Origin: Synanceia verrucosa
Lineage: Eukaryota; Chordata; Actinopteri; Perciformes; Synanceiidae
DNA: 64,000 nt
Reading direction: 5' to 3'
Assembly (NCBI GenBank): GCA_029721515.1
Contig: CM056564.1
Location: 2,457,349-2,521,348, forward strand
Under the pieces are notes generated by a model that was not told where the DNA came from, searched no databases, and was given only the letters and a program-made list of their open reading frames with translations. Below, in pieces: positions 1 through 12,100 of the stretch. Both the position numbers and the translations under genes were made by a program. The stretch's first letter is position 1; each line of letters begins with the position of its first letter.

Positions 1-186
1 ATGATTAAAAGATACAAAGCACATAAAACAGTATATCTAAAACATAAGCAATATAAAAGTACTCAACGTACAGAAAGTTATTTTTGTAATGTCTGACTAA
101 ATGTCCTTCTTCTCCTTCTCTTAGCGGTCCACTAAACTAAACCTGTAAGTCAAGTGACACAATACAACATGTAGAAATGCTTCTAC

Positions 187-3100
187 CTTTTTCTTTAGGG
201 AAAATTCTCCTCTGCCTCTGGAGTTTGGCACGCCGCTCAATGACAGGGTTGATAAATGTTACCTGGAAATGAACAGAAGCGATGGTTAGGATTGTGATTG
301 GTACATGACTGGAGAGTCATCAGTGCTGGTGCCACAAGGAAAGAAATATTTACTGTTTGGGATTACTTTAATCACAACTCTGGAATGAGACATGCAGGCA
401 CAGTTTGTTGGAGCAAACTGCAAGGCCTTAACATTTTATGTTCTTATGTCATTCTATAGCTTCACAGTGGGACGAACTGCAGCTAATACTTCACTCCATC
501 ACTCTCAAAGCCATAAAACTCCATTGACAAAAACAGTCATTTTAGATGGGAGAATAAAAACACAAACCAGACAAAAAAATTCTAAACTTAGCATTTTTAT
601 TGCACTTTTTCTTTGTCATGGGTGGTAATTTTGGAAGCAGTGAAGGTTCATGTACGAAAAATTATAACAACAGTTGAGGAATAAAAAGAAAAAAAGAGAA
701 AATAAAGTATGAACCTCAATGAAGAGGATGCCCTGAGGCTCCAGCTGCAGACACATGCCATGCCGGTGGTTATCTAGGAAATCCTCCAGTCGCAGGAACT
801 TCACACCACTTAATGCTCGCCAGTCTCTCCAGTACACAGCGATTTCCAGCTCCCTGGACTGAATCAACACACATACAGTACTTGTACGCACTATTAAACC
901 TCCCCTGAACGATAAATCAAAACAAGAGTCTTAAGCAGGGATGCTGGCTGTGTGGGTAAAGCCAGATTAGAGCAAATGTGAGAGGATTAGCAGTGGGATT
1001 ACATGAGTAGAGCAGGAGGCTGACAGAGTATCAAAGACATACTTGGCCATTAACAAGTCAGGGCTCAGTGTCCTTGAGCTGTTAACAGATTTTCAGCATG
1101 AGGGAGGACTGAGGTGACAGTTTGTTCTGAACTACTTGTTTGGTGTGTTTTTGAGGGCTCTTAAGCTTGCATTTTTGCCACCCAAAAGGGCACTTTGGTG
1201 TGTCTGCCAACCAGGGGGAGCAATTTAGTGCACTTTTTCAACAATCTGGCTACCAAGGGGGGCAACCAACATATCTTTAATGTTTCTGTAATCGCTAATC
1301 CATCAGTAATCAAAATGATATCCCAAGTCAAGTCAAGTCAACTCAATTTGTATAGCCCAATATCACAAATTATCAACTTGCCTCAGGGGGCTTTACAATC
1401 TGTACAGGATATGACACCAGTTATTGCTTTACAAAAAAGCAGAAAAAATATCAAAGTACGTATTTATTGATTAAATTCCAGTTATTTGCTGTCATTCCGG
1501 AACAGAAAAAAAAAATGTAAATTTCTGACTTTTCACAGAATTTCAGTGTGCTGGCTAAAATTTGGGCCTAAAAAGGTGAATTCAATTTAATTTCCTCACT
1601 CCTGTTCAAAATGGTGAAGATGGTGAAGTGGTGAAATGGTGAAGTCATCAGCCAAATGGAATTCTAAATTGGTGTCAAAATGTAGATTTTTTTTTCTAAA
1701 ATTAGCTTTTTAGAGGCAGACAGCAACGTCACCTTCTGTGGTAACAGCTAACACAGTGCATAAAGTGTCCTTATGCTCTTTTGGAGGCACAGAGAAGTTT
1801 CAGAAATTGATTTATTGTAACACCACTATATAGGAGTCGAGGGACAGTGACTCAGTCTGTATTTCTGTCATCCTAAAATAAGGTTAGTCGAGTATTCATT
1901 TGAGAAGTGCAGCTCTGGCTCAGTTGTAATGTGAGTTGCTTGTTAAGATGAAACTGACCCGTTCCAGTTCAATGCTGAAGCTCTGGCCCCATGCCTCTTT
2001 GCCAAGCTGTCTCCAGTGTGTGCGCCCCACCATCCTGTTGTCCACCTTCAGCACAGCACTTATCTCCGCTGACACACAAACACAAAGACACATCCTGATG
2101 AAGACCAAAACAGCTTGTTACAGGCAGTGTAGATATTTGACAGACAGAAAATACAAGGACAACTGCCATAAATACACAGCATGGACCATTCTGAACACAC
2201 TGGACGGACTTTAACAGTTTACTAAAGATTCTCTAGATTTGGTCCTCGCTGACTGTCCAACAGCCAAAATTCAGTACAGTACTGTCGCCATGACTTGCCA
2301 TCACAGTAAAGGTGGAATAGATGACAGAACACAAAACCGCTCACAGATTCGTCTATACACAGCTGCATGATTCATATGAAGAGAAGTAAAATGGCCAAAC
2401 AAACTAAAGTGTTGGTAGGAGTGTTGACTTACAGGACAGGTCATCAGCCTTGGTTGTCTTGCCATTGACACTGCGTCCTGACAGGCCAGCTCTCACCTTC
2501 AGAGACATTCCCTCTGAGAAGCTTCCAGGGGTGGCCGAGAAACTGGTCTGACGACCACGACCTGGGACGGACTCCAACAGGTCCTGGCAGCCCATCAAAC
2601 ACACCTCCAACCGACCTGAGGAAGAGCAATTAATTTATCAATTCAGTCTGAAAATATTAATATTATCTTCTACTATTGTCTGTGTAAAGATACAGAGGAG
2701 TAATGTCTACCTGAGTCTGTGATATCACAGTATTAATATATCATCATCTACTATTGTCTGTATGTAAAGATACAGAGGGGTAATGTCTACCTGAGTCTGT
2801 GATATCACAGTATTAATATATCATCATCTACTATTGTCTGTATGTAAAGATACAGAGGAGTAACGTCTACCTGAGTCTGTGATATCACAGTATTAATATA
2901 TCATCATCTACTATTGTCTGTATGTAAAGATACAGAGGAGTAATGTCTACCTGAGTCTGTGATATCACAGTATTAATATATCGTCATCCACTATTGTCTG
3001 TATGTAAAGATACAGAGGAGTAATGTCTACCTGAGTCTGTGATATCACAGTATTAATATATCATCATCTACTATTGTCTGTATGTAAAGATACAGAGGAG

Positions 3101-6100
3101 TAATGTCTACCTGAGTCTGTGATATCACAGTATTAATATATCATCATCTACTATTGTCTGTATGTAAAGATACAGAGGAGTAATGTCTACCTGAGTCTGT
3201 GATATCACAGTATTAACATATCATCGTCTACTATTGTCTGTATGTAAAGATACAGAGGAGTAATGTCTACCTGAGTCTGTGATATCACAGTATTAATATA
3301 TCATCGTCTACTATTCTCTGTGTAAAGATACAGAGGAGTAATGTCTACCTGAGTCTGTGATATCACAGTATTAACATATCATCATCTACTATTGTCTGTA
3401 TGTAAAGATACAGAGGAGTAATGTCTACCTGAGTCTGTGATATCACAGTATTAATATATCGTCATCTACTGTTGTCTGTGTAAAGATACAGAGGAGTAAC
3501 GTCTACCTGAGTCTGTGATATCACAGTATTAATATATCGTCATCTACTGTTGTCTGTGTAAAGATACAGAGGAGTAACGTCTACCTGAGTCTGTGATATC
3601 ACAGTATTAATATATCATCATCTACTATTGTCTGTATGTAAAGATACAGAGGAGTAACGTCTACCTGAGTCTGTGATATCACAGTATTAATATATCATCA
3701 TCTACTGTTGTCTGTGTAAAGATACAGAGGAGTAATATCTACCTGAGTCTGTGATATCACAGTATTAATATATCATCATCATCTACTATCTATGTACAGA
3801 TAAAGTAACTTGGTTAAGTTCTCTCTAAAATGCAGTGATGGAGTATTAGAATACACTCTTGAGCAAAAGCCATCAGGACCGTCAAGGTTCAATTTTTTCT
3901 CACCAGAGAATAAAACTTCCACCTTTCAATGTTCCATGTTTGGTGTGCTCATGCAATTTTGTGTCGTCGAAGGAGACAAGGCCTTTGAAGACGTTTTTTT
4001 CTTCTTAAAACCCTTCTCTCGCAGATGCTGTCTAATGGATATGGAACTTCAGTTGGCACCAGTGACAAGCTTAATTTTGGCCGAGGATCGTCCCGTGTTT
4101 GTCCCGTGACAACCAGTTGGATCCTCCGACTCAGGGCCAGTCAATTTTTTTGAACCCTCAGGATCTTTTAAGAAGTTTAAAATGACTGTCTTACTGTGTT
4201 CAACCTCAGCAGCATTGGCACGCTGGGAGAGGCCTTGCTGATGCAGCTCAACAACTGCATTCAAAGAGAGAAAACTATTTTGCCTTTGCCATCAGGAGCT
4301 CATGACAGTGTGGATACCTGACAGAAAATGACACTGAATCCACATATTTGCAAAGATTTTGGCTTTTAAAGGCTGTGGTCTTAAACTTTTGATCAGCTGA
4401 TGAACAGCCTATTTCAGTTTAATAGTTGTTTGCAAAGTTGTTTTTTTTTGTCTCACTCCCATCCATCCATCTTCTGCCGCTTAACCTCACATAGGGTCAG
4501 GGGCGCTGGTCCCTATCCCGGCTGTCTTAAGGTGAAAGGTGGAGTACACCCTGGACAAGTCACCAGTTCATTGCAGGGCTTGCCTTCGTCTTGTACTCGG
4601 AAGTCGGATTTCCAACTTGGAAAGTTGGACGAACCTCACCAACCCTGAATTGACCACAACATCATAATCCAAGATGGCAGTGCCCTGGATTAGCACTGTG
4701 TAGCATTATACGTTACAGCCTACAGTAGAGTCAAACGTTTTTCCCCACACATGATTACGCTGGAGAACAGACACACTACCTGAGTCTTCTTTGTGCATAC
4801 TGATTGTGTTTGAGGCGGACCTCATTTTGCTGCATTAGCTTTCTGTATTCCGACAGAACAAGCACAACAAACTTTTCATCAGAGGCATCCATCTTGGTTT
4901 TCCGACTTGTTTATTGGAATGCCGTCAACTCGGGTGTGACGTCATTTCCAGCTCCGACCTCCAACTTCCGATACAAGATGAACGTAGCAATAGAGACAGA
5001 CAACCATTCACACACACATTCACACCTATGAGCAATTTAAATTAGCCAATTAACCTAATCCCCATGCATGTTTTTGGATGGTGGGAGGAAGCCGGAGTAC
5101 CCGCAGAGAACCCATGCAGACATGAGGAGAACATGCACACTCCAAAAAGAAAGGCCCTGGGAATCAAACCCAGGTGCTAACCGTACCGCCCTTGTCTCAC
5201 TCCCATTTCTTCTTTTTGCATTTTGAAGTACTACTTACAACCTTCTTAATATCCATCAGTGCAAAATTCTTGCAATTTTTCAACTGGTCTTAAAATTTTG
5301 ATCAGGAATTTGTATGAGTATCGACCTGTCAGACTGGCTGGTTTGAAGAAGAAGGAAGAGGAGGAAGAAGACAGGTCTTTGGATTCTCTCTTCGGGGTGG
5401 AAGGTGAAGACCGCAGCAATTCCTCCTTGATGGCAGCCTGCTTGGGATGGTCCTCAGGCAGCTCACTTAACCGTCTCTCCAAGGAGAGTCTCAATAAATC
5501 CACCTTCTGAGAGGACTCCTGCATTCGTGCCTGGGCCTGAGGAACACACAACACTTGCCGTTATTAGATAACACTATAGAGGGAGTCTTCCAAGTCAGTA
5601 AGAAACAAACAGACCTATATATGAGTCCCTTCAGACTGTGATTTCTGCTGTCATAGTAGGGAACAAGTGGGCACTTTGATCCATATCGTGTGGCACTGCC
5701 CCATAGTCCCTATGGACAGGAGTGGGTGAGTCAACATCAGTAAATATTAACATAAACTCTCACTATGCTGTGCTTCCTGGGGTCTAGCTCTATATTCATC
5801 AGTCAAACACACACACATTTTAAAATCTACTTGGCATGGAAAGAAAAACAATATCACATTTCTGCTGCAAATATTAAATCCCTATAAATATGGGTGTTTT
5901 ATATCTTTTTATATCTTTATTTCTGTGTGTCTTTAAGCTGAGAGACAAAATTTCATTATGCGTGCATAATGACAATAAAGACTCTTGAATCTTCAAACAG
6001 GTGCTATCAGTGAACACAGCGGTGGAATGACTTGTGATCAAGTGAGGAGCTGCCCTACTCCTTTATCATATCGGTCAGGTTGACCAAAATGAACATCCAG

Positions 6101-9100
6101 AAATCTTAAAGTTCACCTATAACTGAAAATTCACTTTATAAAGGTGTTCTAACAGTAGTATGTGTCCCCATAGCCTGTGAATGAGGCTCCGGGAGTGAAA
6201 AACTCCTTCCCCTGCTTGGTCCTATTCTTTGCCAATGTGTGCTGAAACGGAGTTGAACATTTTTCGCCTGCTGACGTAGAACAGTGAAATGCCCCTCCCT
6301 CCAGTAGAGGACACTGCCTTTGAGCCAGCCTCCCCCTGGATATATAACCCTCCTCTTAAGTTACCGAGCAGCCGGCCTCCATTGTTTCTCCTCGCTAACT
6401 TTTGCAAACAAACCTGACAAAGTTCGGAGCAAAGCACGGCAGCTGCTCTGTGTGTTGGCAGCTTCAACGAGCACAGGAGGCTATTTTTACTCTGTTCGTC
6501 CTCTGAAGACCCAGTGGATCGATTTATTTTAGCTGGAAATGAAGCAAGAGAGCTTCCCAAAGTTTAGCATCATCTCACAAAGCAGACTTCACTAACCAGC
6601 TGAAGATGACGCATGGAACTGCACCAACTGTCTGGGACACAGCTATAAACATGGACTGTAAGTTATTTCATTTTGTGTTGCTTTACTGTGTAGCTCTACT
6701 TAGCGTGGTGGCCTGGAAACATGTCCCTGTAACGTGCAGCTATCGGAGGGTAGCTCCGGTACCTCAGGTAGCTGCAGTGCTGACCGGAACATGTTTATAG
6801 GCCATCTCGCTAAGCAGAGCTCCAACACAAAATGGATTAACTTACAGCTTCTATGTATGTAGTGTCCTGGACAGTTGGTACTGATTCATGCTTCATCTTC
6901 AGCTATGTAGCCAAGCATAATTTGTATGGGCCCATGATTACAAAGCAGTCCTCCGGAGCACGTTTAGCACTGCGGCTAACAGAGCTCCACAGCTCGGTTA
7001 GCACTGCAGCTAACTGAGCTCTGTCATAGAATAATGTATTTTATACAGTCTGGATCCTCCCAGTACTATTTCCCCTGTGGTATACTTGTCACCTTAGCAT
7101 CTAGCTTACAGGGACATGTTTATAGACGGAGCACTGCCGCTAACAGAGCTGCAATTGCTGCAGAGCTAATGTTTGTGTCCTTGAGTAATTAATATCAGGA
7201 GACATTCAACATGCGCTCTGTGAGCACAAGGCTTATTTGAAGCTAATGTTATACACCTATTTGTAATTTGGGTGACTCTGACTACTGTTAATGGTAGCCT
7301 CTTTTGCCAGTGCCAGTACCCATCTAGAAGTAAACATAAGCACATGGTAAGGGGGGAGAGAGAGACACTTGGTGTGGTCAGACACAGCTCAGTGATTTTT
7401 AACAGGCTGGAATTCAGGACCAGGGCTGAGTTTGGGGTAATACACTTTGAATACAATATTGTTAGACGTCTATAGACACCTATACAAAATTGCCGAAAAA
7501 GTGTATAATATGGGACCTTTAAAGTATTATACAGTGCTTTCATCATCATCATCATATTATTATTATACAATATCTCTTTACGGTGAATGCATGTTCTTGA
7601 CGTCCTGAAATACAAACTTAATCTCTATCTCTATTCCAACTCATTCCAAACGTTTCACAATGAGCCCTGTATTTCTGAGTTAGCTTTATGAAACATCCCT
7701 CAGGATGCAGCCTGGTCCAATTTATAAAAAATAAAACACTTTTTACAACCTTCACATTTACTGTTCTAAAGTCAATAAAATGAAAGACAGAACATCTATC
7801 TGGTGTTCACCCACCTCTGCGAGGATGCGGCGGTCCTGGATCTTACGTCTACTCAGCTGCTTCACCACGTTTTTGGCGCCTTCTGCTACGGCCGACTCAA
7901 TCTTCATGTGGTGCAAGAGGTCAGTCAAGCGCAGCTCCAGAGGACTGATCATCTCCACAGGCTGACCTGAGAGCAGGTAGAGGGTGTCAGGCTGGGACAT
8001 CATCAACAAACCATTACAGTGTAACTGAACCAGAGTTGTTGCTGAAGGACTTCTAGGCTAGAAAATAAAACAAAATGCTGCTAGAATGTCAGGGATGGGA
8101 AGTGTAAGTATTTGTACGTTACTGTACCAAGTAGATTTTTCAGGTATTTATACTTCACTTGAGTAACGATGACAACAGAAATTTTGCCGAGTTATCAAAA
8201 GAGGCATCATGTATCACTGTAGTTAAAAATTGATTTTTACTTTTGTACTTAAAGGTATAGTAGGCGATGATTTTTAGAGACACATTTTGTTATGTTGGAT
8301 AAAATGGTCCTTCCACCCTGATAGTCATCAATTTAATATGTATACAGAAAGAGAGGTGAATAGAATCCGCGATCTGTGGCAGCCACAGGACGACAAAAAC
8401 TTTGACCAATTAATAGCCTCGGTCCGAGTGTGAAGTACGAATCAGATGCGTTCTCGTCTCGTCCTGCGCTCGTCCCCCGTGCGCCCCCACTCTACCCTCC
8501 ACTCCGCACGGGCACACGCATCACTTCGCCACTGCCGCAGGTATCAAGCACGCTCTTTTCTTGAAATACTTCGGTAGCTGGTAAATACCAGACCAGTTTA
8601 AATTGGCAGAGAAAAAGCAGCCTAAAATACTGATTCCAGCGTTACCTGTGGCGGCTTGGCCGGCTACACAGCCAAAGAAGAGAAAGACGGAAGCAGAAAA
8701 GGCTGCATTGGTCGTAGCGCTGAGTGGAGGAGGAGCTTAGAGGGGGATTCGTAGCAGTGCATCTTTCAAATCTTGCTAGCTCTTTGACATCGCCAACTCT
8801 ACCTTTAAGTAAATTTCAGAACCTGTATTTTACTTTCACTTAAGTAAAGGAGTTGAATTAATTCTTCTACTTTTATACAACTATCTGTACTTCTACTTAA
8901 GTAAAGAATGTGAGTACTTCGTACCACCTCTGTAGATTGTAAAAAATAGTATCATCATGGGGGGAGATGAAGACATACTCACACACACACACATTCAACA
9001 TGACCACTGCATCACTATAGTAACAGCACAGCACACCTAGCAATAAAATTGCTCAAAAGTGTTGTTTGATCTAATGCATTAAAACTGCCTTCAACTCTTC

Positions 9101-12100
9101 ACCATGTGGACTGGAGGAAGCAGGGATTGACTTGCCAGCCTTCCAGCCATTTACATCCTACTCTACCTCTGAAGCACAGCCACTGGAACAATCAGTGGAG
9201 AAGAGAAGAAGTGTATGTGTCGTAGGATTTACCATGAGAGCCGTCCCTCTCTCCGTCTCTGGCTTGACTGACTTTGATAATCTGCATGCGCAGCAGCTCA
9301 ATCTTAGTGCGACTGTCCTGTAACATCTGCTGGGCTGTGGTCATCACCTTCCTGTCCTGGAAAACAAATGACAGCTTAACACAGACACATCATAATACAC
9401 TATGTCTAAACCTGCTACATGGCTGGATCACATCTGGTCAGTGAGCTAAAGTGGGACTGAACTGTTGAGTGAGCAGTGTCTAGCTAAAAATAAATAAATA
9501 AAAAATAAAGCAAGAAAGATATACGACTGGTACAAACACACAATTTTCACTTTGCTGTCAGTAAACAATGACGAGCTTCCAGCTATGCTTTTCAGGTTTG
9601 ACACGTTTATTTCTGGTAGCTCTACTGCCCTCCGGTAGCTGCAGGGCTAACGTTACAGGGACATGTTTACCTCCGGTAGCTCTGCTACCCTCTGGTAGCT
9701 GCAGGGCTAACGTTACAGGGACGTGTTTACCTCCGGTAGCTCTGCTACCCTCCGGTAGCTGCAGGGCTAACGTTACAGGTACAGTACATATTTACCTCAG
9801 GTACCTCCGCTACCCTCTGGTAGCTGCAGTACTAACGTTACAGGGACATGTTTGGGCCTATGTTTACAAAGCAGTGCTTGGTTAGCACTGCAGCTAACCG
9901 AGCTCCGTCATGGAATAATGTATTCTATGTGCTGTCTGTGCACTGCAGAATGACGTTGGCCTCTTTTACCAATGCCAGTATGCATCTATAAGTAAACAGA
10001 AGTGAACAGAGAGAGGTGCAGACACAGAAACAGCCTGTTCTCAGCAGAAATCAATACAGTGGTTTTTAACTGGCTGGAATTTTGAAGTATACTATAGCAG
10101 CCTGAATATAGAACAGCCAAGGCTTGGTATTTCAAGCCAGTTGGGTCTTAATTTCCTGTGTCTGGAGGTTTTTTGGAAGCTTACTGCATCTTTGCTCTGT
10201 CCTCTCCTCTACAGGACTTCACAGTAGATTTCATTGACATTGCAAGATAACTGGGCTCCTGACAATCCATCTCACAGTACTAAATAACAGTTTCCCCCGG
10301 TGACAATCTAATTCAGTACTTTTCAAATGGCTCCCCATCTGGAATGGACTGCCAGAGTAATCCAGAGTATATACAACTGGATATTTAGCAGGCTAGATGT
10401 TCAGTTTTTGTCTGTGACACAAAGTCAGGACATGGGCCAGCTTCTGACTGGTGTCTTTGAGGTGTTCACACTTAACGACCCAGGCTCACCGAGTGGATGA
10501 CAGTCTCATCCCGTGTAATGTGAACAAGGCATTACTAATGAATTGAAATTGTGTAGTTTAAAAAAAAAAAAAAAACAACTTTGTATTTACATGCCCTTCT
10601 TTCCAATCCTCTGTCCTCCCCCTGTCCTGTGTGTGTTGTGATGTCTTTTCACTGCACTGCACCTTGACTGAGCCGTGGGTATAAGTCTGGATCATGTTCT
10701 CAGCGCCCTGTTTGACTTTGGTCTCCATGGTGAGCTGTTTCTTCAGGGCCCTGACCCGACTGGCCACTGGTGATGTGTCCTCTTCCCACTGACACGACTC
10801 TGCAGACAGATCGTCTTGCTCCTCCATGCAGCCTACAGAAAAAAAAAATAAAAATGTGGAGGGTTAGGCTTTGGAATTATTGGGAAATAATTCCCTTTTA
10901 TTCAAGAGATATTTTCATGGCTCTCATTTATTTACAGAGCATACATTTTGTACCCTGACAATCACTACATCATCTACATTGCTGTCATTAAATGGCACTG
11001 GGAAATGGCTAACAGTTTTTAGATGGAACAGGTGAAGCAAAATCATGACGGCTTTAAGCTGCACCAAGTCATCAGAGCGCTAAAATTTCACCTGGTGTCA
11101 GATGTCAGTTTGTAGCTTCATGCCACTGCTTTCCACTGAAAATACCTTGTAGCGATGGGTTTATGTTTTCACAATTGCACAGTTAGCAGAGTTGTTGCAA
11201 ATTTCATTTCACTGCTGTTGTACAAATATGCATTTGTCCAATAAAATGATCCGGTTGTAGACTTAGCGTTAGTTTTTTTTTTTTTTTTTTTTTTAACACC
11301 AGATGCCCTTCCTGACACAACCGGGACTGGGAGGGAGTCAAACCCGGGTTCCCCAGGCCGATGACATGCACGATCATCCACTATGCTACCGGCTGGGTTC
11401 TGAAAGTCACCACATTGTTGAGCTAAAAGACTCCACCAAAGGATCTGTTCAGTTACCTGAGGAGCTGTCCTTCTCTGTGGCCATAGACCTGGCATTCAGC
11501 TCCTGCAGTTCCCAGTGCAGCCTCTCCAGCTTGCGGCTCGAGGCTTTGAGCTGGCCCTCCACATCAGCTGCACTTTTGCGATTGGTGACAGCCCGCCGTA
11601 GTCTCTCAGCGGCCTCCTTGATCTTCAGCTCCCGCTGGATCTCCTGTCTGACCAGAGTACGAGCATCCTCCAAGCGCTGCTGAAACTCGGGGTCAAGAAT
11701 ATCTCCCTCTTCCAGACCCTGCATGCTGCCACTCTGAAGCACACACCACAACAGCTTCAGTGTCTAATAACTGTGACGGTTGTTGTGAGATTATTGTTAG
11801 TATCACACATTATATTACATATTATAACAATGTTCTATAATCACCCTGCTGGTTTTATTGACAGTATAAATCTCTCATCAGTGTCTCAGTTTTACACACT
11901 CTTTAAACAAGCATTCTGAATCTATTGGGATTAGTAGTTTGTAATCAAAGTATGGCATCATATTTGTGCCATATTCCTGAGCAAGCAAAGGCATTTTGGG
12001 CACAGGAATATATTCTGTGCTCAATAAATGTATTTGCGTACTTTAAACAGACACGAATGATGAAAATGATGTGTTCTGTGATATTGACATTACTGCTTGC

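Noticed and set aside
2650..3795. Regular repeats resembling a CRISPR array
   Set aside because: The units are head to tail with no unique spacers, in a vertebrate intron; it is a minisatellite.
4400..4648. Plus-strand frames over the SINE and MITE near 4.4-5.0 kb
   Set aside because: They cross the boundaries of two nested elements and show no conserved motif.
7166..7615. 149-codon minus-strand frame
   Set aside because: It starts in an ATC repeat and covers the end of a TTAA-flanked repeat; no domain signature.
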